From: Blastomyces gilchristii SLH14081
Taxonomy: Eukaryota; Ascomycota; Eurotiomycetes; Onygenales; Ajellomycetaceae
Assembly (NCBI RefSeq): GCF_000003855.2
Contig: NW_003101679.1
Span: forward strand, 2,807,558-2,871,557
Direction of reading: 5' to 3'
DNA: 64,000 bases
Shown here: positions 1 to 10,320 of the stretch, piece after piece
How the letters are laid out: every line of letters starts with the position of its first letter
Position numbering within the stretch: position 1 is the stretch's first letter
Position numbers and translations under genes: made by a program
The notes under the pieces: generated by a model
What the model was told of the DNA's origin: nothing
Database searches by the model: none
What the model saw: the letters and a program-made list of their open reading frames with translations, nothing else

Positions 1-263
1 CCTCCGCTTCCCCCTCGACGTTGACATTTAGCTAAGGACGTAGCCATTCGATAAATGGATAGGTTCTATTGGGATATGCGCACGTAATATTTCGATTTGG
101 AATCAAACACACGCATTTTACGTCAGGAAGAGACTCGCACTATATTCTAAATACGTCCTCGACTTCTGATCGACAGGTCAACAAACACAATTGCGGTTCC
201 TCAAAGCATGAGAGTGATTTTGCTAGCTCTTGTCAAAAGCCCTGTATTTTGAGCTGCCAGATA

Positions 264-2129
264 ATGGCTCGTCCTTTTCCCTACACGTTCATATCGTGTC
301 CCTGCGCAGAGACGCCGAGCACTCCTGCGCTCCCTACAAACAGGCTCTCAAGGGACCTTTCAAATATCACACTTAGCGGTCAACGACTAGACCCCGATAC
401 CGATGACGAAGACCGAACCTTTGATCCGAGATCATCTCGAGCGAATTACTCTCTTTACCCCCCTGAACATCTATTGTACTGCGAGGATTGCCATCAAATA
501 AAATGTCCAAGATGCATAACGGAAGAGATAGTATGTTGGTACTGCCCAAATTGCTTGTTTGAAACACCAAGCAGTATGGTTAGGAGCGAAGGGAACAGGT
601 GCGAATTACTTCAACCTAAGAAAAGAACCTATAATGAACTTCAAACTAAGGAGATATACAGGTGCGCGCGCAATTGCTTTAACTGTCCAATATGTACCTC
701 ACCCCTATCGGTCACAACTCTTGGGAGCGCCGACAATGGAGCCCAGAACGGACCTTGGATACTGTCATGCGGATACTGCATGTGGACAACTCTTGATATT
801 GGAATCAAATTCGATAAGCCAACCAACATTCGTGCTCAGCTTACCTCATTAAGTAATGGCCAAAACCGCAGCTCCCCTGAAATTAAATCCCCCCTGGCAA
901 ACCTCACCTCTCCGGACGACGGAACAGGCCTTGATTCTCAAGATGAAAGATTGGCTGGGACTGCTTTTTCAGAAGAAAAGCCAGCAACGATTGACCCAGA
1001 GTCCCGTTTCTCTGCTCTGAAGTCATTTTACAGAAACCAGTTAACGGAAACATCAACATCTCCGACAGATCCCCTGGTTGGACCCGAACTAGGAGGCTTT
1101 TATTCTTCTCCGAGTGCGTTAAACCGTATCATGTCGCTCTACACTGCAGGAATTGGCAATCTTCATGGCGCTGGTAGCAAAAAGCCTAAGTCAAAACCAC
1201 CAGTGATGCGCGAGGCCCTCACACCCGCAGAAGGCCTCCACATACCTGATCCTAACACTGAACAAGCAATCATCCAAAAAATGGCTTCCCCGGACTGTGG
1301 TTGGGACGGCCTTGCGTCTGTGGAGCAAAAGGTCTCCCAACCCCCTTCTACAAGATTTGTCGATGAGTTACGTCCTCTCCCCGTCCTCCTTCGCACCAAG
1401 AGATCAAAACGCTGCAAAGCGTGCAAACACATCCTCGTCAAACCCGAATTCAAACCACAATCAACCCGCTTCCGAATCCGTCTAATAGCCCTCAGCTACA
1501 TTCCACTCACGATCATGCGTCCTTTACCTCCATTTCCCGCGAGCTCCCCCCCGGTAAACCTCGACGCCCTCGAACCCGGTAGACCCGTGCAATTCCTCAT
1601 CACCCTAAAAAACCACATGTTCGACCCTATCCGTATCACCCTAGCTACCCCATCAGTAACCCCCGGCCGTGTCGAGTCAAAGGTTACGATGCTTTGCCCG
1701 CAATTTGAAGTGGGTGCCAACAGCGATGTCTGGGACGAAGCTCTGGCATCATCGGCAGCGCAAGACCCGCGCTCTTCCAGATCAGGACTGGATAAAGTCG
1801 CCGAAGCAGGAAAGATATGGGATAAGGGAAGGAACTGGACGACCGTGGCCATGGAGGTTGTGCCGGGGTCGCTTCCTGATTTAGCTCCGGGCGAGGAGGA
1901 TGAGGACGAGGAGAGTGATGTGACTGGAATGGAAGAAGATGAAGATGTTATTGAGATTCCGGTGTTTGTGCGGGTGGAGTGGGAGGCTGAAGGTGGTGCA
2001 GAGGACCTGGGTATGAGACCTGATACAAGGAGGCAGCAGGAGGCGGAGATGGTGAAGAGGGAACTGGCTTATTGGATGGTGCTAGGGATTGGGAGGATTA
2101 AACGGGCTGGACACGGGCATCGCCACTAG
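264..2129 (+). CDS. ro-2: Dynactin subunit p62 (dynactin 4 / RO-2 family)
   Basis: This encodes the p62 subunit of dynactin, which sits at the pointed end of the Arp1 filament and helps dynein-driven nuclear and vesicle movement in hyphae. The protein opens with the family-type N-terminus MARPFPYTFISCPC. It then shows a run of zinc-binding cysteine pairs (YCEDCHQIKCPRC, YCPNCLFE, NCFNCPIC, SCGYC) and a further CKACKH pair near residue 430. A 63-bp intron (599-661, GTGCGA...ATACAG) lies in frame; removing it joins SEGNR to CARNC, the family motif. The exons 264-598 and 662-2129 give about 600 residues. The ATG at 264 is preferred over the upstream in-frame ATG at 69 because conservation begins there. 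The C-terminus is acidic. It converges on the eS7 gene. The family assignment is firm; the symbol follows the Neurospora orthologue. Confidence 0.93.
   Translation: MARPFPYTFISCPCAETPSTPALPTNRLSRDLSNITLSGQRLDPDTDDEDRTFDPRSSRANYSLYPPEHLLYCEDCHQIKCPRCITEEIVCWYCPNCLFETPSSMVRSEGNRCELLQPKKRTYNELQTKEIYRCARNCFNCPICTSPLSVTTLGSADNGAQNGPWILSCGYCMWTTLDIGIKFDKPTNIRAQLTSLSNGQNRSSPEIKSPLANLTSPDDGTGLDSQDERLAGTAFSEEKPATIDPESRFSALKSFYRNQLTETSTSPTDPLVGPELGGFYSSPSALNRIMSLYTAGIGNLHGAGSKKPKSKPPVMREALTPAEGLHIPDPNTEQAIIQKMASPDCGWDGLASVEQKVSQPPSTRFVDELRPLPVLLRTKRSKRCKACKHILVKPEFKPQSTRFRIRLIALSYIPLTIMRPLPPFPASSPPVNLDALEPGRPVQFLITLKNHMFDPIRITLATPSVTPGRVESKVTMLCPQFEVGANSDVWDEALASSAAQDPRSSRSGLDKVAEAGKIWDKGRNWTTVAMEVVPGSLPDLAPGEEDEDEESDVTGMEEDEDVIEIPVFVRVEWEAEGGAEDLGMRPDTRRQQEAEMVKRELAYWMVLGIGRIKRAGHGHRH
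599..661 (+). other. In-frame 63-bp intron of the dynactin p62 gene
   Basis: The intron begins GTGCGA after GGGAACAG and ends ATACAG before GTGCGCGC. Its length is a multiple of three and it contains no stop, so an unspliced transcript would still translate with 21 extra residues. Family comparison shows the extra residues interrupt a conserved cysteine motif, so it is treated as an intron. Confidence 0.85.
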
Positions 2130-2904
2130 CTACGCTTGGTTCCAGACACACCACTGTCCTTTTCCCGTTCTTGAATTTTCGTTACTTTTTCTTCCGGACT
2201 TGTTCGACAAGATACCTAACTTTCTGTTTACTCCCGTGCCTCGCATATTATACCACCTTCCACTTCTTGTATGCGATACCAGATTGGCGGTATTACAATC
2301 CCCAACCATCCTCAATTTTGCATTTGCATCCGTTTGTACCCTGTGCGCCCCGCTAGTCGCATTCCTTTCATTTTTGTGCAGGTCCAACGTCGCAAATTGT
2401 GGCCAAAGGTACGGAAGAACGGTGCCAAGGACAGCAACACCTCTTTTCGTTCAGGTATCATCCTCAAATTCCTCAAGACTCATGAATGTATTTTCCGTAC
2501 AGTTAAGGAAGCTCGTTTATGTAAACAACACGCAGGAGAGAGATATCGTAGGTGAGAGGGCGGATAAAAAACGATATATAAAAGGAACAAAAGAAAAAAA
2601 AACAAAAAAAAAAAGAAAAAGCGTAACATAAAACTGCTAAGATTGCGGAAACCCATCGCTTTATTTCCCATTAAAAAACGACAAAGTTTTCCGAACTTAT
2701 TATTTTATTTCATTGCCCCTTTCCTTCCCCCATGACCGGAGAAAAAAGGAAAAGAAAAAGCAACAAATAAGACCCCAGCGTTCCACACCGACCCTGCTCC
2801 CCAGACCTGTTTCCCGCACCTACATCCTATTTAAAGAACCAAGCGCGAGAAAAAAGAGAAGAAAATTTAACTTTAACATTTTTATTTTCTTTCCGCTCAG
2901 ACCT
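2130..2904. other. Convergent 3' intergenic region
   Basis: This stretch lies between the stop codons of dynactin p62 (+) and eS7 (-) and should hold both 3' UTRs. It contains A-rich and T-rich runs (for example 2588-2618) but no convincing gene. Open frames here are short and show no family resemblance. Confidence 0.6.
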
Positions 2905-3900
2905 CTAAAACTCCGTAGCACTGCTTTGCGGGAACTCGAATCTGACACCACGGCCCGTCAATCTCCGGTAGACCTCGCCATATGCATCGAGGCGGTGGTC
3001 GACACCGCCACGCTCCTTCTCGTGCAGGATAACCTTGAGCACCTTGGTGCCGTCCTCCTTTGTTCGCAGACGCTTGCCGACGATCTCGACGGGGTAGACG
3101 ATGTCGGTAAGGATAGCCTCGTGGACAGCGGTGAGAGTGCGGGAGCGGGGGCGCTTCTGGGTCTGGGAGGTGCGAGAGCGGGCGGAGCGCTTGGGGCGCG
3201 GGAGAATGCGGCGGGAAGCGAGGATCAGGACATGGCGGTCAGAGAACTTCTTCTCGAGTTCACGGGTAAGGCTATATTAGGAAGTCGGGTTAGTGGGTTG
3301 AGCTTGAGTTTTGTGGACTGGTTGGATATGACTTTGCGAATTGTCTTAGCGACGAAGAGATTGGATGTTGTCATACCGTTGCTGGACCTTGTGGAAGCCC
3401 TGGAGGAGGGGGACTGGGACAAAGATGACAATAGCCTTCTTTCCGTGGCCGACTTCGATCTATATTATTCGAGCACACATATCAGTATACGATATTCAAG
3501 ATTCACGTTCTTTCTTCAGTCCATATCCATGTCGAAATTGCTCTCCACGCCCAATTGCTGTTCTTTCTCTCTCACGCAAAAAATATTCGATTTTCCACGT
3601 TTGTCCAAATAATCCTTCTTCCCTTCCTCTCACAATCCCTTTGCGAAGATGGCCCTATATATATACCCTCCCCACCATTCGAATGCCCCAACCATATCGC
3701 TCCTGAGGAATCAACAGGAAAAAAACTCGCATTCAATTCCTTACCTCACGAGCAGAGACAAACTGCAAGGGTCTGAGGGCGGCCTTCAGATCGGGAGTGT
3801 TGGTTTCCAGGTCCGAGAGAGCACCTGCGAGGGAGGTCTCAAGCTCGGAAGGGTTTTGCCGCGAAGGGCTGTTGGCCGCGATCTTGTTGAGAGCAGCCAT
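2905..3900 (-). CDS. rps7: 40S ribosomal protein eS7 (RPS7)
   Basis: This is the small-subunit ribosomal protein eS7. It has three exons on the minus strand: 3745-3900, 3377-3459 and 2905-3271, totalling 606 bases and 201 residues, the usual length. Recognisable stretches include [77 protein letters not shown] and [10 protein letters not shown]. The introns are 285 bp (3460-3744, GTAAGG...TATAG) and 105 bp (3272-3376, GTATGA...TATAG), and the phases close exactly. The start at 3900 reads [13 protein letters not shown], as in other fungi. Nothing appears damaged. The long plus-strand open frame over the same DNA is a shadow. Confidence 0.95.
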
Positions 3901-4290
3901 GATTGCAGACAACGGAGGGGATGGGAAGAGCTGTTGCTGCTGCTGTCTTTCCTTGAGTCGGTAGGGAGAAGGAAAGTCGTTGGGAAGTTGGCGGTCGTCG
4001 GAGGGTTGAACGGTCGAGATAGGACTTTTGCGCTGCCGTTTCTGTCGTCGTCGCTGTAATTTTCGTGGGTGTGGGATCGGAGGCTCGGCAGCTCGCTTAG
4101 CGGACTGCGCTTTTTCATATGCAGTTAGAGATTTGCTATTTACAGCCTAGTGTCATCCCGTGACTCTGCTCGCCCTGGAATCTCAACGTCAACTCCTTGG
4201 GAATGTGACAACCACATGATTTTGGATAAAAATATCTTAATGCACACGAGCCTCTGTGTACAAAGACATTGCAGAGCTAAGCTTAAAACA
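3901..4290. other. 5' region of eS7 leading into an AT-rich block
   Basis: This is upstream sequence of the eS7 gene, presumably its promoter and 5' UTR, with normal base composition up to about 4290. Beyond that point the composition turns strongly AT-rich. I see no gene here. Confidence 0.5.
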
Positions 4291-5170
4291 GAAGACTCTG
4301 CAAGATTGATTTTACAGCTTATTAATAGAAGAGATAGAACTGTAACTATAGTAAAAGTATATCTGTAAAGTGAAATAAGATTGACTTGAGAATAAGTTGA
4401 ATAATAATATAGATAATTGATGAAAGACTGAAGAGAGATCTGTAGAACTAAGAGATAAATTAATTATCAAAGATAATAACTGCAGCTGTTTTCTCAATTG
4501 AGTTAAAAATGAAGTTAATAAGAGATGTTTTCTATAATATCTGATAATACAGTAAGCTCTTTGAATAACAGTTTTCTTTTTACAGACTACTGTTAATAAA
4601 GATATATCAGAACTATGAATCTCATAGTGATAAAACTTAATCTTAGATAATATATCTGTTTCAATAGACTGTTTACAGACTTAAGAGACTACTGTTAATT
4701 ATATAAAGTATTGATATATCTAGAATAACAGAGAGAGTTCAGACTTATTTATCACAGAATCTATGACTGTAGAAGAATCTGATTTTACTGTACATGTTTA
4801 TTTATAGTTCTACACAGTGTAAAGAGATAATCAGTGATAGAAAAGATATAATAAGAGAAGATTACAATATCTAAGTTCTCTAAGTATGATATTGAAGACA
4901 GACAGCTGTAGAAGTAATAGAATATTGTAAAGAAATAAATTAATCAAGACTCAAGAGACTGGTTTTATAAGCAGTGAACACAGACTTTTAATACATTATT
5001 CATTCTTGAGAATCTATGAGAGATGATTAATCAGATATATTATCTATTCAAGAATCTGTACAGAGTAGATTATTGATTAGATGTATTATCTATTCAAGAA
5101 TCTGTACAGAGTAGATAGTTAATAAGATATGTAATCTATTATTCAAGAATCTGTACAGAGTAGATGTAGG
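4290..5170. mobile_element. AT-rich repeat-mutated island, relic of unknown transposable element
   Basis: Composition drops abruptly: CG dinucleotides and GG/CC are nearly absent and the vocabulary (agaga, cagat, tctgta) is the same as in the retrotransposon block after 53.8 kb. Stops occur in all frames. This fits a transposon relic mutated by a repeat-induced point mutation (RIP)-like process. I could not find a recognisable pol motif or terminal repeats, so the family is unknown. A short tandem repeat lies at its right end. Confidence 0.6.
5038..5165. repeat. Three-copy tandem repeat, unit about 45-48 bp
   Basis: The core CAAGAATCTGTACAGAGTAG occurs three times, in copies ending near 5070, 5116 and 5165. 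Each copy is preceded by a variable ATTATCTATT-type segment. The copies differ by a few substitutions and small indels. Confidence 0.85.
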
Positions 5171-5745
5171 CTACTGAGACAAAAGAGCTCAGTCACCACC
5201 AGCACTGCTGATAGAAGGGCCAATCAACCCCTGAAACCCCCAACAGTAGATGATATTGTGGGATGGTTAATCTGTTGTATTCGTGTAGGAAGAGCTAGCT
5301 ATATATATATTACATATGAGATCATGTGTAGGCGGAGCGGTCGCTACGGCAACGCCACTAGGGCGGATGCTACAGATATGATAGTGCAATGTCACGGGAT
5401 TGCGCTTCGCTTAATTCTACACCAATCAGTGGGCTGTATTCATGCCAAGAACCCCAAAAAGGAAATTCTCCACTTTTAATGACCAGGGTTTTCATCATAT
5501 ATTTGCTTCGCTTCGCTCCGCAAATTAATAAGTGATATACTATTACAAGATGGATATGGCATTATTCAACCTATTCACGAAACTATCTATCACGAGAAAA
5601 TCCATATCCGCAACGAAGATTCCGCCTTGAACTTCAACGAATATCACCGAGGACGGCCATCCACAGCAGGTAGTTTGCATGCGCCTAACACTGCCCGCGT
5701 GTATACTTCACATGTATATATGTGATTCTTCTCTGGCCCTATATC
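5166..5745. other. Junction between the AT-rich island and the phosphoketolase 3' end
   Basis: Normal composition resumes, with CG-containing stretches such as GGCGGAGCGGTCGCTACGG near 5330. A TATATATATATTA run lies near 5300, and GCTTCGCTTCGCTCCGC near 5507. This could be the less mutated edge of the same element or its LTR, but no second copy is in the window for comparison. No gene is recognised. Confidence 0.4.
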
Positions 5746-8658
5746 CTAATTAAAAATTTTTGGCATGTCATACATGTCGTCAGGATCTACCATCTTATTA
5801 GCTTGGAGCTGCTCTAATACATGGACCGTTTATCCAAAGATGGCGAGGGATAAACTTACCCTTGTGGTGCTGCAGGATATACTCCCTCGCCTCATTCACA
5901 TCATGGTCAAACTCAGAAAGCAACTCTTGTCTCCTTATCATAACATCCTCGACCCTAATGGCACCGCCACGAACTACAGCCTGAGCAACATGGAATCGAG
6001 AAACTCGGTTGGCCAACATCATATCAAATGGTGTCGTGGTACTTCCCTCTTCCATATATGACGCAATTGTAACCCGTTCCATATTTGGTCTTCCAAAGAG
6101 AAGTCCCTTCATTTCGGTTTCGTATCCATGATAATTGAAGTGGATCGGACGCTCGCGTGTGAAGAGAGCGCTGAATGCTTCGTCTGACAGGGCATGCGGG
6201 TGGCTCGTCTCCCTGCTAAGGATCATTAAATCCATTACATTAACTACGCGCACACGCAGCTCTGGAACCCGTTCTCTAAGTAGAGCGGCTACCCGGATGA
6301 CTTCGAATGTGAGTTCAGTACCGATACCAACGAGAACCACATCTGGATCCCTCCCTTCGTCGGTAGACGCGAATTTCCAAACCGAACCACCACCGCGACA
6401 GTGCCTTTCTGCTTCATCCGGGCTCAAAAATACAGGCGTGGGCTGCTTGGACCCAACCATGAGATTGATATAGTTCTTGGACTTCAAGCGATGGTTTAGC
6501 GTAGAAAGGAATGTGTTTGCGTCCGGTGGTAGGTAAACGCGGGCCGCGTTTGGTTTTAGATTCAACACTGCCGAAATGAACGATGGGTTTTGATGCGAAA
6601 ATCCATTGTGCTCTTGCCGAGTCCAGGTGCTTGTCTCGATGTAGTTGTTACTAGCAATGTCTCGGCGCCATGAGGTCTCTAGGCCCTGTACACATAGTCA
6701 GGCGCATGTCCACATGACATGTCTCTGGACTTGTAATAAGGACAAAATTATGGCTTACCATCTTATTAGTGAACTTGCAAAATTGAACCATCATTGTATG
6801 AATGATGCCAAGGAAACTCTCATACGAAGGAAATATACCCACTCGACCAGTCAATGTGTACCCTGCAAAAACCCTTGGCACATATGCTCGCTCAATACTT
6901 CAATTACACGACCAACCCTGGGCGTTGGCGATCTGGTCCCACTGGCAGTTCCTTCCCGTGTGTGCCAGCGCACCACCAAGTTTATTACTCTCCAGCTCGT
7001 CTGGTGAAAACAACCTGACAGAGTGAGGATTATCGACGAAAACTTGATCAATAAACTCAGCGATGGCTTTCATAGAACTTTCCTGCTTGCCCTTCTCGAT
7101 TCCAAATTTCTTCCAATTGGGCAGTTTGGGTGCCTTGTACGATTCATAAACCTCACTTCGCTGCCCCAGCTTTTTCAGGTCATTTCGAGGGATGATTGCA
7201 TTGATATCATCAGTCAAACCACCACCTTCTGTAAATAGTTCCTGCGGCTTATACGATGAGAGCCATTCGTTCAGTGTCTTTAATCCTTCCTGGTCCTTCT
7301 TGGCGGCGGGAAGAGGGACTTGGTGGGCATTGAAAGAACCTTCAACAATTTGACCATGGATTTGTTTTGGACCGGTCCATCCCTGAAGGATACACGTTAA
7401 CATTTTAAAACAAGACATAAGATATTTCTCTGATCCGGGTGACTAACCTTCGGAGTTCGCAGAATCAAAACAGGCCAACGAGGTTTCATGATCGGATTTC
7501 CCGAACGAGCAGCCTTCTGTATTTCGCGGATTTCAGCCAATGCCCATTCCAAAGCTGCATTAAAATCGGCATCAATATGTTTCATATCGTCGATAATTCG
7601 TGGTTGATAGCCATATCCGACAAACAAAGCAATAAGCTCGCGATCATCCATGCATCCGAATATAGTTCGTGCACTAATTTTAAATCCATTGAGATGAAGA
7701 ATAGGCAATACTGCTCCTGATTCTGCGGGGTCAATATATTCGAATACGTGCCAGGACCCTTAAGAGTAAAGTTAGCTTCTTCCTTTCATCTAATATCAAA
7801 AACTATTTCATACTATTTCACTGACGTTGCTGTCGGCCCAGATTCTGCTTCGCCGTCGCCGATGATACATGTGACAATCAAATCCGGCTTGTCCATGACC
7901 GCCCCAAACGAAACGGATAGAGCGTATCCCAATTCGCCGCCTTCGTGGATTGCTCCTGGAGTTTCGGCATTGATATGACTGTCGGAAATGTCAACATCGT
8001 CACAGATAAATCAGCCATCAAGGGGGTTTTCAGAGAGATAGAGATATTTCAACCTTGAAAATCCGCCTGTGGTACTGAACGTCGTGATCAGCTTCGTAAG
8101 GCCCTTTGTGTCTCAGCTATAGTCTGGATAAAATCTCTCCAAAGAACCTTCCATCCAGAGCGCTGTTAGGATTGCCGGTGCACCGTGGCCTGGCCCCACG
8201 ACGTATATCATGTCAAGGTCATGTTTGCATATCAAGTAATTCAGGTGGGAATAGACGAAGGTCAGTCCTGGGCAGGTTCCCCAATGACCTGTTCAGATAT
8301 ATGTCAGCCAGGGTACAGTTGCTTGAAACAAACGTAAATCTTAACACACCTAATAATCTCGGCTTAATATCATCAAATTTCAGCTCCCGTTTCAGATATG
8401 CGTTGTCCTGCAGGAATATCATAGCTAGTTGCCGTTTCGGGATATCAGCACGTAATTAGAGAAGTTCATGGTAAAGAAGTGAATAAGCAGCTCACCGGCA
8501 GCAATATAGTTCGCGGCACGCTGGAACTTTTGTAGAGATTTCAAGACATTTTCGTTCAGCGATGTCCTTGGCAGCTACACCGCCAGTTGATCTATAGCCC
8601 CAGGTAGATGAGACGGTAATGCCTTTGGATTAGCTTTTTTGATGATCTCCCCAGGCAT
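5746..8658 (-). pseudogene. xfp: Xylulose-5-P/fructose-6-P phosphoketolase, decayed
   Basis: Phosphoketolase is a thiamine-diphosphate enzyme that splits xylulose-5-P or fructose-6-P to acetyl-phosphate. Eight exons can be traced: 8496-8658, 8350-8424, 8054-8288, 7822-7978, 7448-7756, 6759-7382, 5860-6685 and 5746-5786. They sum to 810 codons, the normal family length. Motifs include [71 protein letters not shown] and the C-terminal DPDDMYDMPK. It is disabled at several points: TAG at 8575-8577 and TGA at 8113-8115. The fourth intron's acceptor reads GG instead of AG at about 7757-7758. A one-base insertion near 6915 is undone by a one-base loss near 6861, leaving about 17 codons out of frame. 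It is divergent from acetate kinase. The family call is certain; sequencing error for every lesion is unlikely but not excluded. Confidence 0.9.
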
Positions 8659-9112
8659 ATTTTCTATTGTGTTCAACCTAAAATGGTCTTGTAGAAGACT
8701 ACCTCTACTATATCAGACCAACGATAGTTTCCATATGACTCTTCCTCGACATATGACACATGAGATCTAATGAACAATCGCCTATATGATTGAATACAGA
8801 ACTTTTTTATTTATCCTCGCTTCTAGTAGAGTCCAGCTGCAGCCGTTGTCAAAAAGCTGGAAGTGGGAGGCTCTAACTACGTCGTTTGCTGATATCAGAG
8901 TGAACTCTACCACAAAACCGGTTCGTGTATGTCATAGTTCTAACCAAGCGGCTGGATGGGATGGGAAAGGACAATGAAAACAATAGAATAAAACGTGGCA
9001 AACAGAAGTCTGCAATATAGCGTAAATTGAAATGAGGTAGTATAAATGGTGATTTTGCCTGAGTTCAGCTTGAACATTTTTATAGATCCATCCTTCTGAC
9101 ATATATCAAACC
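8659..9112. promoter_or_regulatory. Shared divergent promoter of the phosphoketolase/acetate kinase pair
   Basis: 454 bp separate the two start codons. In fungi these two genes are often divergent neighbours, so co-regulation from this interval was probably the ancestral state. I did not identify a specific operator. Confidence 0.55.
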
Positions 9113-10320
9113 ATGGCCCAAGCAATCCTCTCCATGAATGCCGGGTCCTCATCCATCAAACCCACCGGTGAAACTTGCAAGCGCACAAGTCGCCGGTCTT
9201 ACTGCACCAACAGGCACTTTCAAGTACTCGCAAGGGCCTAACAAGGAGAAGAAAGATGAGATCCAAGAGCGAATCTCAAGCCCGCAAGAAGCATTTAAGT
9301 ACCTTTTGCACCGATTCTTGAACGATCCAGATCTGCAGGAGGTCGCTAGTAAGGATGATTTTGCATATCTATGCCATCGAGTCGTGCATGGAGGTGATTT
9401 TGAAAAGGAAGCAGTGATAACGGAGGGCGCCTATAATTATTTGCTGGCCTTAAAGGAGCTTGCGCCGTTGTATGTCTGTTAGGGAGATATATTTATAAAA
9501 ATATATTTTAACATACCTTCAGTGGCCTCATACATACCAAACGAAAGAGCGAGGCTGACTATGGGAAAAACAAAACAGGCACAATACAGCCTCACTGGAG
9601 ATAATAGATACCTGTCTCCATGAAATCCCCAAGGCGAAGACAGTGGCATATTTTGACTCCACCTTCCACTAGTCAATGCCGGACTACGTCAAGACTTATC
9701 CTATCAGTCCCGAAAAGGCCAAAGAGAACTGGCTACGCAAGTACGGATTCCATGGGATTAGCTACTCATTCATCACGAAGGATATGCATATTAGCACGGT
9801 ATGTCCAGACATATAGGAACCAGTCCCTCTCAGAGTCTTGTCCCTTTCCTCTCTCTTCAAAAAGCAGGAATCTAACCTTGTCCTCCGTCCGATCAGGCCA
9901 AACGCATCCTTAACAAACAATCAGGATGGAAGTCTCTCGCAGGGACCACCGACTTCTCTCAGATAGCCACTGAAACTCCCGCGACAGACCAGCACCGACT
10001 TGCCTTCGACATCTTCGTCGACCGCATCGTCGGCTTCATCGGCAACTACGTTGTGAAGCTCGATGGTCATGTCGACGCCCTTGTCTTTGCAGGCGGGATT
10101 GGTGAGAAGAGCACGCTTTTGAGGAAAAAAGTAGTAGAGAAGTGTAGATGTTTGGGCTTTGTGATTGACCACGAAGCAAACGGAAAGGGATTGGCGGATG
10201 GATATTGCAGTGACGGATATTTCAGAAAGGATGGAGGGTCGACCGGAGACTGCTCAGGTACTCATTTGTCAAACGGATGAAGAGGTGAGAAAAGCAGAAT
10301 ATTGCCCTACGTTTCTTTAA
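9113..10320 (+). pseudogene. ack: Acetate kinase, decayed
   Basis: Acetate kinase converts acetyl-phosphate plus ADP to acetate plus ATP, the step after phosphoketolase. The start is MAQAILSMNAGSSSIK at 9113. Two introns keep good signals (9470-9578 and 9799-9896). Recognisable parts are LCHRVVHGG, AKTVAYFDSTFH, MPDYVKTYPIS, KYGFHGISY, AGTTDF, RLAFDIFVDRIVGFIGNYV and ALVFAGGIGEKS. Damage is extensive. Sequence is missing with a frame change after SSSIK (about 9160). TAG replaces an expected Gln codon at 9670-9672. An apparently clean loss of roughly 75 residues near 9775-9783 removes the LHLGSG phosphate-binding region. A frameshift near 10205-10225 follows, after which the true C-terminus (VLICQTDEE) continues in another frame. 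It cannot make an active enzyme as assembled. Confidence 0.92.

Noticed and set aside
2713..3612. 299-codon plus-strand open frame
   Set aside because: It is antisense to the eS7 exons; the minus strand gives a perfect ribosomal protein with phase-consistent introns.
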